Shown: piece by piece, positions 33,607 through 42,770 of the stretch
Layout of the letters: each line of letters opens with the position of its first letter
How positions within the stretch are numbered: the first letter of the stretch is position 1
Assembly (NCBI GenBank): GCA_012520655.1
Contig: JAAYNW010000020.1
Span: 1-64,000 of the forward strand
Source: Clostridiales bacterium
GTDB lineage: Bacteria; Bacillota; Clostridia; Lachnospirales; Lachnospiraceae
Length of the DNA stretch: 64,000 bases
Direction: 5' to 3'
Position numbers and translations under genes: made by a program
Notes under the pieces: generated by a model
The model's database searches: none
What the model was told of the DNA's origin: nothing
Seen by the model: only the letters and a program-made list of their open reading frames with translations

Positions 33607-34209
33607 ATGTATATTATAGCAGGTCTGGGGAATCCGGGAAAAGAATATGAAAGCACCAGGCACAATGTTGGTTTCGATGTGATAGATGCTATTGCGGATA
33701 AATATAATATTAGTGTGACCGAATTGAAGCATAAGGCGATAATAGGCAAGGGGTACATAGAAGGACGGAAAGTAGTATTGGTGAAGCCGATTACGTTTAT
33801 GAATTTGAGTGGGGAAAGCATCCGTCCTGTCATTGATTATTATAAGGCGGAGGCGGAGACGGACTTAATCGTAATCTCAGACGATATCAGTCTGGAACCG
33901 GGACAAATCCGCGTTAGGAAAAAGGGGAGTGCCGGCGGACATAATGGGCTGAAGAATATTATCAAGCAATTGGGGCATGACAATTTTCAGAGAGTTCGTG
34001 TAGGCGTAGGCGAGAAGCCGAAGAACTATAACCTTGCAGACTGGGTGCTCGGACACTTCAATAAAGAAGAAAAAGCTGCTGTCGACAAAGCGCTTGAAAA
34101 AGCGGTCAAGGCCGTGGAAATAATGATGGCGGATGGTGCAGATGCGGCGATGAATGAATTCAACCGCAAGGTATCTCGTGAAGGAGAAATGGAAAAGAAT
34201 ATTTTTTGA
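33607..34209 (+). CDS. pth: Peptidyl-tRNA hydrolase
   Basis: The 200-residue enzyme recycles peptidyl-tRNA. The family signature is complete: IIAGLGNPGKEYESTRHNVGF (with the catalytic His and conserved Asn, split here over the first 22 residues), KPITFMNLSGES, and KGSAGGHNGLKNI. It is followed 13 bases later by mfd, the common Firmicute pair spoVG/pth/mfd. Confidence 0.95.
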   Translation: MYIIAGLGNPGKEYESTRHNVGFDVIDAIADKYNISVTELKHKAIIGKGYIEGRKVVLVKPITFMNLSGESIRPVIDYYKAEAETDLIVISDDISLEPGQIRVRKKGSAGGHNGLKNIIKQLGHDNFQRVRVGVGEKPKNYNLADWVLGHFNKEEKAAVDKALEKAVKAVEIMMADGADAAMNEFNRKVSREGEMEKNIF

Positions 34210-34222
34210 GAGGAATATATAG

Positions 34223-37200
34223 ATGAGGACATTTACCGCACCCTTGTACGAGCTGGGTGAATTCGAAGAAATTACAAAGCTCTTAAATAAACCGCAAGCG
34301 GCAGTGTCGTTGATTGGATGCGTAGACTCGCAGAAGCTGCATATGGCATATGGATTGAGCAGCGACTTTAAATATAAAATTATAGTTACCTATAATGATT
34401 TGAGAGCGAAAGCAATATTTGAAGAGTATAAATTATATGACAAGAATGTCACAATGTATCCGGCAAAAGACCTCATTTTTTACCAGGCGGATATTCATGG
34501 CAATCAAATTGTTACGGAAAGAATAAAGGCTTTAAGAAGGATTATAGAAGGTAGGCCTCTTACGGTGGTAACCACCTTTGACAGCTTTATGACACCGCAG
34601 ATTCCTCTTTCCATTTTGGAAAAGAAGGTTATTAAAATAGACTGCCAAGCGTCTGTAAACGAACAAAGACTTTCGGAAGCACTCGTGGAAATGGGATATG
34701 AAAAGAATTATCAGGTAGAGGCGCCGGGACAGTTCAGCATTCGGGGCGGAATCGTAGATATTTTTGATCTGACGGAGGAAAACCCATACCGTATCGAATT
34801 ATGGGGAGAAGAAGTGGAATCCATCCGAAGCTTCGATATCTTAAGCCAGCGTTCCATCGAGAAGCTACAGTCTATCCGTATCTATCCTGCCACGGAAATG
34901 ATACTTACTGCTGGAGAAATGAAAAAAGGCATGGAACGGATAGAATCCGAAGCTCAAAAGTGTGCGGAAAGATTTCGCAAAGAATTCAAAACCGAAGAGG
35001 CACACAGGATTACGTCTCAGATTAACGAATTAAAAGAGCAGATTTTCGAGTTCCGGGAAGCGACAAACTTGGAAAGTTATGTGCGCTATTTCTATCTCGA
35101 AACAGTTTCTTTCATGGAGTTGTTCGATAAAGATAAAAGCTGTATCTTTATCGATGAGCCGGCTCGCGTGAAAGAACATGCGGATGCAGTAGAGCTGGAA
35201 TTCAGAGAAAGTATGATGCACCGTATGGAGAAAGGATATGCCCTTCCCGGACAGGCGGATATCCTATTCGGATCGGAAGAAGTGGCAGCCAGAATGGCGA
35301 AGAACAGAGTTGTCGCTTTGTCTGCAATCGATATGAAGAATATGTTGTTTAAAGCGGATAAGAAGTTTGATATAGGTGCAAAAAGCGTCGCATCCTATAA
35401 CAATAGCTTCGAGGCTTTGGTAAAGGATTTGAAGCGGTATAAAAAGAGCGGCTACCGGGTTCTCCTTTTATCCGGTTCAAGAACGAGAGCAAAACGCTTA
35501 GCAGAGGACCTGCGGAGCGAGGATCTGGCAAGCTTTTACAGCGAGGACTCTTTTAGGGAAATACAGCCGGGAGAGGTAATGACCTTTTATGGCAGAGTGA
35601 TGAAAGGATTTGAATATCCTTTAATTAAGTTCGTTATTATTTCGGAAAGTGATATTTTCGGTGCGGAGAAGAAGAAAAAGCGAAAAACTAAGAAATATGA
35701 AGGACAGAAAATCAACGGTTTTGCCGATCTCAACGTAGGAGATTATGTAGTACATGAGAATCACGGGCTAGGCATCTATAAGGGAATTGAAAAGGTAGAA
35801 GTTGAAAAAGTAGTAAAGGACTACATTAAAATAGAATACCGGGACGGCGGCAATCTCTACATACTCGCTACCGGATTGGACGTGATTCAGAAGTATGCCT
35901 CGGCAGATGCCAAAAGGCCGAAGCTTAATAAACTCGGTACGCAGGAATGGAGCAGAACGAAAAGCAAGGTAAAAGGTGCGGTAAGCGAAGTGGCCAAGGA
36001 CCTTGTGGAATTGTATGCCATCAGGCAGCACCGGGAAGGCTATGTTTACGGAAAAGATACGGTGTGGCAGCAGGAATTCGAAGAGATGTTTCCTTATGAG
36101 GAGACAGAAGATCAGATTGCTGCCATTGCGGCAACCAAAAAAGACATGGAAAGCACGAAGATTATGGACCGTCTTATCTGTGGAGACGTAGGCTACGGCA
36201 AGACGGAAATTGCTATCCGTGCGGCATTTAAAGCGGTACAGGAAGGAAAGCAGGTAGTGTATCTTGTTCCTACTACTATTTTGGCGCAGCAGCATTACAA
36301 CACCTTTGTGCAGAGAATGAAAGATTTTCCTGTGCGCGTTGATTTGCTATCCCGCTTCAGAACGCCCGCGGAGCAGAAAAAAACAGTGGAGGATTTGCGA
36401 AAAGGGCTGGTGGATATTGTCATTGGAACGCACCGTGTACTTTCCAAGGACGTCGTTTTCAAAGATTTGGGACTTCTTATTATTGACGAGGAACAGCGCT
36501 TCGGCGTGACGCATAAAGAAAAGATAAAAAAGATGAAGGAAAATGTGGACGTACTTACGCTTACGGCAACGCCTATACCGAGAACGCTCCATATGAGCCT
36601 TATCGGTATTCGCGATATGAGCGTATTGGAGGAGGCACCGGAGGATCGCCTTCCGATTCAGACTTATGTTTTGGAATATAACGAGGAAATGGTAAGAGAG
36701 GCTATTGTAAGGGAACTTTCCAGAAATGGTCAAGTTTACTATGTCTATAACAGGGTAAACAATATTGCGGATATTGCTGCAGGGATTGCCCAACTCGTGC
36801 CGGAAGCGAATGTAGCTTTTGCTCATGGGCAGATGAAGGAACACGAACTGGAAAAAATCATGTATGACTTTATAGGCGGGGAAATCGATGTATTAGTGTC
36901 AACGACAATTATCGAAACAGGTCTGGATATTTCCAATGTGAATACGATGATAATTCACGACTCCGATAATATGGGGCTTTCGCAGCTTTATCAGTTAAGG
37001 GGGCGTGTAGGGCGTTCCAACCGCACGGCATATGCCTTTCTCATGTATAAAAGGGATAAAATGCTTAAGGAAGTTGCGGAAAAACGTCTGGCGGCAATTA
37101 AGGAATTCACCGATCTGGGCAGCGGATTCAAAATTGCCATGAGAGATTTGGAAATAAGGGGTGCAGGTAACCTGCTCGGATCAAAACAACACGGACATAT

Positions 37201-37750
37201 GCAGGCGGTGGGATATGATTTGTACTGCAAGATGCTGAATGAAGCGGTAAAGAGCTTAAAGGGAATCAAGACCGAGGAGGATTTCAACACCTCCGTGGAT
37301 CTGGATGTGGATGCCTTTATCCCGCCCTCTTATATTGTAAATGAGTTTCAGAAGCTGGATATTTATAAGAGAATTGCGAGCATCGACAACCAAAATGAAA
37401 GAGATGACATGAAGGAAGAATTATTAGACCGTTTCGGAGAGATTCCCAAATCGGTAGATAATCTACTCAGAATCGCATTGGTGCGTGTAAATGCGCATAA
37501 GCTTTACATGCCGGAGGTACGGGGACAAAACGGCGAGATACGTTTTCTGCTGACTACAGATGCAAAAATTAAAGTAGAAAATATCCCTGTCCTCATGAAG
37601 AAATATCCCAGGCTTTCCTTCAATGCAAAAGGTACGCCGTTTTTTCTCTTCCGCTATAAAAAATGCGGCATGGTAGAGAGAGATGCCGAAACTCTGCTTT
37701 CACTTACGGAAGAGCTGCTTTCGGCGATGCGGGAGATGCTTTTAGGCTAA
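34223..37750 (+). CDS. mfd: Transcription-repair coupling factor
   Basis: The 1175-residue protein displaces stalled RNA polymerase and recruits UvrA. It has a UvrB-like N-terminal half (GQFSIRGGIVDIFDLTE), an RNA polymerase-interacting domain (GDYVVHENHGLGIYKGI, about 510-530), a RecG-like helicase with Walker A GDVGYGKTEIAIRAA and DEEQRFG, HLTATP-like LTLTATPIPRTLHMSL, and the C-terminal TRCF domain. Length is normal. Its last 9 bases overlap the convergent GNAT gene, with no terminator between them. Confidence 0.97.
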   Translation: MRTFTAPLYELGEFEEITKLLNKPQAAVSLIGCVDSQKLHMAYGLSSDFKYKIIVTYNDLRAKAIFEEYKLYDKNVTMYPAKDLIFYQADIHGNQIVTERIKALRRIIEGRPLTVVTTFDSFMTPQIPLSILEKKVIKIDCQASVNEQRLSEALVEMGYEKNYQVEAPGQFSIRGGIVDIFDLTEENPYRIELWGEEVESIRSFDILSQRSIEKLQSIRIYPATEMILTAGEMKKGMERIESEAQKCAERFRKEFKTEEAHRITSQINELKEQIFEFREATNLESYVRYFYLETVSFMELFDKDKSCIFIDEPARVKEHADAVELEFRESMMHRMEKGYALPGQADILFGSEEVAARMAKNRVVALSAIDMKNMLFKADKKFDIGAKSVASYNNSFEALVKDLKRYKKSGYRVLLLSGSRTRAKRLAEDLRSEDLASFYSEDSFREIQPGEVMTFYGRVMKGFEYPLIKFVIISESDIFGAEKKKKRKTKKYEGQKINGFADLNVGDYVVHENHGLGIYKGIEKVEVEKVVKDYIKIEYRDGGNLYILATGLDVIQKYASADAKRPKLNKLGTQEWSRTKSKVKGAVSEVAKDLVELYAIRQHREGYVYGKDTVWQQEFEEMFPYEETEDQIAAIAATKKDMESTKIMDRLICGDVGYGKTEIAIRAAFKAVQEGKQVVYLVPTTILAQQHYNTFVQRMKDFPVRVDLLSRFRTPAEQKKTVEDLRKGLVDIVIGTHRVLSKDVVFKDLGLLIIDEEQRFGVTHKEKIKKMKENVDVLTLTATPIPRTLHMSLIGIRDMSVLEEAPEDRLPIQTYVLEYNEEMVREAIVRELSRNGQVYYVYNRVNNIADIAAGIAQLVPEANVAFAHGQMKEHELEKIMYDFIGGEIDVLVSTTIIETGLDISNVNTMIIHDSDNMGLSQLYQLRGRVGRSNRTAYAFLMYKRDKMLKEVAEKRLAAIKEFTDLGSGFKIAMRDLEIRGAGNLLGSKQHGHMQAVGYDLYCKMLNEAVKSLKGIKTEEDFNTSVDLDVDAFIPPSYIVNEFQKLDIYKRIASIDNQNERDDMKEELLDRFGEIPKSVDNLLRIALVRVNAHKLYMPEVRGQNGEIRFLLTTDAKIKVENIPVLMKKYPRLSFNAKGTPFFLFRYKKCGMVERDAETLLSLTEELLSAMREMLLG

Positions 37751-38509
37751 AAAGGTATAGGTGGTGTACTCTTTATCCAAGTGATACCCAAGTTTTTGTG
37801 CGAGCAAAACAGATTCTTTATTCATTGCATCCCAGCCCGGATAAAGTCCTCGGTTAAGACATTCTAAAATAAGGCGCGAGGAGCAGACGAGGGCCAGACT
37901 CTTTCTTCGGTATTCCGGAAGAGTATCTACTTCAATTTCGATCCCTTTGTCATAAACGGTATAGGAAGAAGCGCCGGCAACGATGTTGTTTTCATGCATA
38001 GCGACAAAGCCTATCCCGTGTTTTTCATAAGCTTCGTAGCTGTCGAATACGGAACAGAGGTCGCAAAGCTGATCTGTTTCGAGGAGACGGCTGTAGATTT
38101 CTTTATCTATCCGATGGAGAGAAAAACCGTCGGGAAGCTTTTTTAAGTTGGCGGAGAGCGTCTCTTTATTGAACGCCTCCGGTTCTTTTTTTATGGAATA
38201 ACGCATGAATTTATCGAGCTTATGCGGATGGGCTCGTTCTATCAGCTCTTCCCAGTCGCTACTTTCGGGAATGATTAACAGAAAACCGGAGGGAGAAGCT
38301 ATGTGGATGTTCAATACGAGCCCGTTGTCAGGGATACCCGCAAAAAAACAAAAGTCTCCCACCACAATTTGAGCCGATATAGGATTATCCAAATCATTGG
38401 TCCATGCTCTGCCCATGTATCCTTGCAGGCAAGATAATGTTAAGGTATGGGAGGAACCGTAAAAAAGCGGCGCTATTTTGGGCATATCCTTCATTGTTAT
38501 TTCATACAT
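37742..38509 (-). CDS. GNAT-family acetyltransferase
   Basis: The 255-residue form starts at ATG 38509, chosen because TGAGGAGAAAACAC precedes it; an upstream ATG at 38563 lacks a site. The C-terminal half is GNAT-like: IGFVAMHENNIVAGASSY, then IEIEVDTLPEYRRKSLALVCSS, with acetyl-CoA binding by RRKSLA, and GYHLDKEYTTY at the end. The N-terminal half matches the GNAT_acetyltran family found in Firmicutes. The substrate is unknown. It is convergent with mfd and overlaps its end. Confidence 0.8.
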   Translation of the reverse strand: MYEITMKDMPKIAPLFYGSSHTLTLSCLQGYMGRAWTNDLDNPISAQIVVGDFCFFAGIPDNGLVLNIHIASPSGFLLIIPESSDWEELIERAHPHKLDKFMRYSIKKEPEAFNKETLSANLKKLPDGFSLHRIDKEIYSRLLETDQLCDLCSVFDSYEAYEKHGIGFVAMHENNIVAGASSYTVYDKGIEIEVDTLPEYRRKSLALVCSSRLILECLNRGLYPGWDAMNKESVLLAQKLGYHLDKEYTTYTFLA

Positions 38510-38734
38510 GTGTTTTCTCCTCAAAAAATCATTATAGTTGCTTAATGTTTCGACAATTCCCAATAATTACCGTAAAAACTTGGTAAGAAGTATAACAAAG
38601 ACAAAAAATCATTGCAAGAAAAAATCAAAAAAATGAATTTAATAAAATTACAAAGGTAAAAATGAACCTTTTTTATAATAGGATGCTCTTATAATCAGAT
38701 ACGTATCGGAAAGAAAGGGAAGGAGTCCAGAACC

Positions 38735-39316
38735 GTGGAAGAACTTAGACTGGTGCAACAGCTTAAAGGCGGAAATAAAGAGGCTTTTGATGCTTTGTAT
38801 GAAAATTATAAAAACATACTTTTGCGCATGGCATATCTGGTATGCGGTAATATGGATGACGCTGAGGATATCGTTCAGGAAACGTTTGTAAAATGCTATC
38901 TGCATATTGGTGAATTGAAAAAGGCGGAAGGTTTTAAGTCTTGGCTTTTTCAGATATTGTACCGTACTGCATATAGGCAGACAAAAAGACGTGGCAGAGA
39001 AATTCCGAATGAGGATATCGGCATGCAGGCAGAAGCTACGGACGGAATCACCTCTCTGGATAGAATTGTGCGGACCGAAACGGAAAAGATGGTATACAAT
39101 GCCGTGCAGGGGTTGGATGTCAAGCACCGGGCGGCAATCGTGATGTACTATTACAATGAAATGTCTGCAAAGGAGATCGCAAAGGTACTTGAATGTACAC
39201 AGGGAACCGTGAAATCCAGATTGCATAACGCAAAAAAGAAATTAAAAGAATCGTTGGAAATAGAAGAGGAAGGAGGCAAAATATATGAAAAAAGAGATGG
39301 ACTGTATTTTTCATAA
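38735..39316 (+). CDS. ECF-type RNA polymerase sigma factor
   Basis: The 193-residue protein has sigma region 2 (AYLVCGNMDDAEDIVQETFV, then LKKAEGFKSWLFQIL) and region 4 (EMSAKEIAKVLECTQGTVKS, then RLHNAKKKLKE). It starts with GTG after GAAGGAGTCCAGAACC. The following gene encodes a membrane protein that overlaps it by 32 bases and is probably its anti-sigma factor. ECF factors of this kind control envelope stress genes and often their own promoter. Confidence 0.9.
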   Translation: MEELRLVQQLKGGNKEAFDALYENYKNILLRMAYLVCGNMDDAEDIVQETFVKCYLHIGELKKAEGFKSWLFQILYRTAYRQTKRRGREIPNEDIGMQAEATDGITSLDRIVRTETEKMVYNAVQGLDVKHRAAIVMYYYNEMSAKEIAKVLECTQGTVKSRLHNAKKKLKESLEIEEEGGKIYEKRDGLYFS

Positions 39317-40118
39317 TGAGTGGGATCAAAAGGATGAAATAATAAAGGAAGCTTTTTATGAAATGAGCGGACAGATTAATGCCTCCGATCTTCTGAAGCG
39401 GCAGATTGACAGACGTCTTCAGAAAGAGGAAAAAAAGGAGGAGCATTCTATGAAGCATTTTAGTATAAAGAAAGTAGTAATCGGAGTGGTAGCAGCAAGT
39501 TTCCTGCTGGGAACAGCGGTGCTTGCGGGAAGCGGGATAAAATATTATGTAGCCATCGGCACTGAGTTTCCTAAATATACGAAGTTTGAAGATATAGGAA
39601 AAGCGGAAGCAGAAATAGGTTATAAGGTAGACGCTGTGGAGTCCTTTTCGAACGGGTATAAAATGACGGGTATTGATATAATAGAGAATTCAATACAAAA
39701 TGAAGCGGGACAAAAGGAAGAGGAGCAGAAAGAAATTAGATTATCTTACGGGAAAGAGGGCGATGAAGAGATAGCCTTCTATGCACGCAAGCTGTTTTCC
39801 GGTGAAAACGAAGAAACTGTGTATGGACCTGTAGTGGATAAAACGCTTCAATGTGGTAAAACTAAGGTGATTTTTACCCAATACACGTATAAATCGGTTC
39901 CGCCTGAATATGAATTGACGGCGGAGGATAAAAAAAATATGGAAGATGAACATTTTACGATTTCTTATGGAACATCGGAAGTAAAAATGAATCAGTATTA
40001 TTCTGCGTTGTGGGTAAAGGACGGCATGGTATATAGCTTAGGCGGGTTTAACCTTTCGATGAGCGGAGACGAGATGCTTAATATGGCGAAAGAAATTATC
40101 GAGAACGGCAGCAGGTAA
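39285..40118 (+). CDS. Membrane protein, likely anti-sigma factor
   Basis: The 277-residue protein has a cytoplasmic N-terminal region (1-60) that includes DLLKRQIDRRLQKEEKK, one membrane helix (about 63-83: VVIGVVAASFLLGTAVLAG), and an extracytoplasmic domain with no signature that I recognise. Single-pass topology and the 32-base overlap with the ECF sigma gene support an anti-sigma role. No zinc-binding ZAS motif (HxxxCxxC) is present in the cytoplasmic part, so it would be an atypical type such as those with DUF4179-like tails. The start follows AGGAGGCAAAATAT. Confidence 0.65.
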   Translation: MKKEMDCIFHNEWDQKDEIIKEAFYEMSGQINASDLLKRQIDRRLQKEEKKEEHSMKHFSIKKVVIGVVAASFLLGTAVLAGSGIKYYVAIGTEFPKYTKFEDIGKAEAEIGYKVDAVESFSNGYKMTGIDIIENSIQNEAGQKEEEQKEIRLSYGKEGDEEIAFYARKLFSGENEETVYGPVVDKTLQCGKTKVIFTQYTYKSVPPEYELTAEDKKNMEDEHFTISYGTSEVKMNQYYSALWVKDGMVYSLGGFNLSMSGDEMLNMAKEIIENGSR

Positions 40119-40135
40119 ATTTCTGTATGGAGTTT

Positions 40136-40177
40136 AAAAAGGGCGGATGAGATTTATATAACTCATCTGCCCTTTTT
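40136..40177 (+). terminator. Terminator after the sigma/anti-sigma pair
   Basis: AAAAAGGGCGGATGAG pairs with CTCATCTGCCCTTTTT (one G-U), T-tract included. Confidence 0.9.
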
Positions 40178-40214
40178 GTGCTATATATTTGCGGTGAAAA
40201 TGGGCACTCGCTTC

Positions 40215-40244
40215 TTGTACTTTGCACTACTGATATGCTATACT
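40215..40244 (+). promoter_or_regulatory. xpaC promoter
   Basis: TTGTAC (40215-40220), 18 bases and TATACT (40239-40244), 60 bases before the xpaC start. Confidence 0.6.
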
Positions 40245-40303
40245 ACTAAAGTAAATTTACATAGTTCGATTGAAGAACAATAAATGCAGTGGGGAACGGT
40301 AAA

Positions 40304-41563
40304 ATGAGCGAGATTGATTTTTCCGATTTGGGACGGGAAATTGGAGAAAAAGTAGGAAAATTCATAAATTCCAAAGAAGTTAAGGAATTGCAGGAAAATA
40401 TTAGAGTGACAGTGGAGAATACTATGCAGGAAGTCAGCCGTTCCGTAAAAGAGGCGACTGACAACGCGAATAAAAATATGGAGAAGCATCGCACTCAGTC
40501 ATACCGGGAAAGTCAGCCGAAAGAAAGGTATCAGGGGTCATACTACTCAGCAAAGCCGATGCAGCAGACCGGAAAGCACGAGAATAAGAGACAACTCCCG
40601 GTAATAAAAAATCCTCAGGGAAGTGTGTCCGGGGTACTGCTTACCGTGTTTGGGATTATCGGTGCCACAATTTCCTGGACTTATGCGCTGGCAGTTTATT
40701 TCTTGTCATTTCTTGCCGTTAATCTGTTTGGAATAGGAGCCGTATCCGTAGAATTGCCTGTTGCTATAGGCTGTGTCTGTATGGTGGCTATGACTGTAGG
40801 CAGATTTTTAAGGCGCAGAGTAAATAGATTCAAAAAATATGTGAAGGCTATGGGAGAGAAGGATTTTTATTCCATAGAAAATCTTGCAAAAATAGTTCAG
40901 AAAAAAGAAAAATATGTAGTAAAGGACTTGAAGAGGATGATAAGGCGAAGGTGGTTTCGCGAAGGTCATCTGGATGAACAGGAAACTTGCTTCATGCTGA
41001 CAGAGGAGTCTTACAAGTTGTATCAGGAGGCTCAGAAGGAACTGATACGCCGCAGAGAGGAAGAAGAGCGTTTGGCGAAGGAGCAGGAGCTTCTGGAGCA
41101 GGATCCGGTAAGAAAGCAACTTAAGATAACCGTAGAAGAAGGAAAAGAATATATCCGCCGCATCAAAGCAGCGAATGACAGCATGCCTGAGGAGGATATT
41201 TCCAATAAGCTTTACCGATTGGAGCGGATTTGCTCTCGCATATTTGAGCATGTGGAGGAGAAGCCTGAGAAGCTGCCGGATATTCGCAGATTCATGAATT
41301 ACTATATGCCTACTACATTAAAGCTGGTTGAGGCATATGAAGAATTTGCAACACAGCCGGTGCAGGGAGAAAATATTACGACGGCCAAAAAAGAAATTGA
41401 AGGAATGCTGGACGATATAAACAGCGCTTTCGAGAAGATGTTTGACAAACTTTTTGAAGACGATGTGATGGATATTTCGACGGATATTTCCGTATTATCC
41501 ACAATGTTGGCGCAGGAAGGTCTTTTGAAGGATGAGTTCGGAAAGAATAATGTGGGAGAATAA
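40304..41563 (+). CDS. xpaC: XpaC-like (5-bromo-4-chloroindolyl phosphate hydrolysis) protein
   Basis: The 419-residue protein starts at ATG 40304 after GTGGGGAACGGTAAA. A hydrophilic N-terminal region (1-105) is followed by two membrane helices (about 107-165: GVLLTVFGIIGATISWTYAL and LPVAIGCVCMVAMTVG), then a winged-helix-like segment (YSIENLAKIVQKKEKYVVKD) and a long charged helix region. This is the XpaC family, named for a phenotype in B. subtilis; its true activity is not known. It is followed 11 bases later by telA, the usual pairing, suggesting a joint envelope or metal-stress role. Confidence 0.82.
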   Translation: MSEIDFSDLGREIGEKVGKFINSKEVKELQENIRVTVENTMQEVSRSVKEATDNANKNMEKHRTQSYRESQPKERYQGSYYSAKPMQQTGKHENKRQLPVIKNPQGSVSGVLLTVFGIIGATISWTYALAVYFLSFLAVNLFGIGAVSVELPVAIGCVCMVAMTVGRFLRRRVNRFKKYVKAMGEKDFYSIENLAKIVQKKEKYVVKDLKRMIRRRWFREGHLDEQETCFMLTEESYKLYQEAQKELIRRREEEERLAKEQELLEQDPVRKQLKITVEEGKEYIRRIKAANDSMPEEDISNKLYRLERICSRIFEHVEEKPEKLPDIRRFMNYYMPTTLKLVEAYEEFATQPVQGENITTAKKEIEGMLDDINSAFEKMFDKLFEDDVMDISTDISVLSTMLAQEGLLKDEFGKNNVGE

Positions 41564-41574
41564 AGGAGCGGAGA

Positions 41575-42741
41575 ATGGCAATGGAAGAAAACAGAAATGA
41601 AGTACCGGTTTTAACACTTAACCCATTTGAGGAGATGGCAAAACAACCAGAGGCACCTGCTGTGTCATTGGCTTCCGTAATGCCTGAGCAGAAGGCGGAA
41701 GTGGAGGTTTTTGACGAAAGTATTTTTACTCCTGAAGAACGCAGGATGGTAGATGACTTTGCATCCAAGATCGATTTGAACAATTCTACCGTCATCTTGC
41801 AGTACGGAGCGGGAGCGCAGAAGAAGATTGCAGATTTTTCAGAGACGGCACTTTCCAATGTTCGAAGCAAAGATCTTGGAGAAATCGGCGAGCTTTTATC
41901 CGGGGTCGTATATGAACTTAAAAAGTTTGATGAGGAAGAGGAGAAAGGTTTCCTCGGTATGTTTAAAAAGGGCAGTAACAAGATTGCCGCCATAAAGAGC
42001 AAATACGACAAGGCAGAAGTTAATATAAATAAAATCTGCGGTGTCTTGGAGGAGCATCAGATTCAGCTCTTGAAAGATACTGCGATGCTGGATAAAATGT
42101 ACGAGCTGAACAAGAATTATTTTAAAGAATTATCCATGTACATTTTTGCAGGCAAGAAAAAATTAAGCAAGGCAAGGCAGGAGGAGCTTCCCGTTCTTAT
42201 GGAGAAAGCGCAGGCGAGCAATTTGCCGGAGGATGCGCAAGCAGTGAACGATTTCGTGGCACAGTGCGATCGTTTTGAGAAGAAGATTCACGATCTGGAG
42301 CTGACCAGAATGGTTTCCATTCAGATGGCTCCGCAGATTCGGCTGGTGCAGAGCAACGATACTGTTATGTCAGAAAAAATTCAGTCCACTCTTGTAAATA
42401 CGATTCCACTTTGGAAGAGCCAGATGGTGCTGGCGCTGGGAATTACCCACTCCTCACAGGCGGCGCAGGCACAGCGGGAAGTGACGGATATGACCAATGA
42501 GTTGCTTAGGAAAAATGCTTCAGTGCTGAAGCTGGCGACGATAGAGACCGCAAAGGAAGCGGAAAGAAGTATTGTAGACATAGAAACGCTCAAGCAGACT
42601 AACGAATCTTTGATTTCCACCCTGGATGAAGTGGTAAGGATTCAGGCGGAAGGACGCCAGAAGAGAAGAGAGGCGGAAGTGGAGCTTTCCCGTATTGAAG
42701 GTGAACTGAAAAATAGGCTGCTGCAGATGCAGGTTTATTAA
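41575..42741 (+). CDS. telA: TelA/KlaA-family toxic anion resistance protein
   Basis: The 388-residue protein is a mainly helical TelA-family member: YGAGAQKKIADFSETALSNV, SNKIAAIKSKYDKAEVNINK, and MAPQIRLVQSNDTVMSEKIQ, with an IPLWKSQMVLAL segment. TelA proteins were named for tellurite resistance, but many bacteria have them next to xpaC and their action remains unclear. AAAGGAGCGGAGA precedes the ATG. A cytoplasmic location is expected. Confidence 0.9.
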   Translation: MAMEENRNEVPVLTLNPFEEMAKQPEAPAVSLASVMPEQKAEVEVFDESIFTPEERRMVDDFASKIDLNNSTVILQYGAGAQKKIADFSETALSNVRSKDLGEIGELLSGVVYELKKFDEEEEKGFLGMFKKGSNKIAAIKSKYDKAEVNINKICGVLEEHQIQLLKDTAMLDKMYELNKNYFKELSMYIFAGKKKLSKARQEELPVLMEKAQASNLPEDAQAVNDFVAQCDRFEKKIHDLELTRMVSIQMAPQIRLVQSNDTVMSEKIQSTLVNTIPLWKSQMVLALGITHSSQAAQAQREVTDMTNELLRKNASVLKLATIETAKEAERSIVDIETLKQTNESLISTLDEVVRIQAEGRQKRREAEVELSRIEGELKNRLLQMQVY

Positions 42742-42770
42742 AGTACGTTCCGAAGATGAGGCAAGACAAA

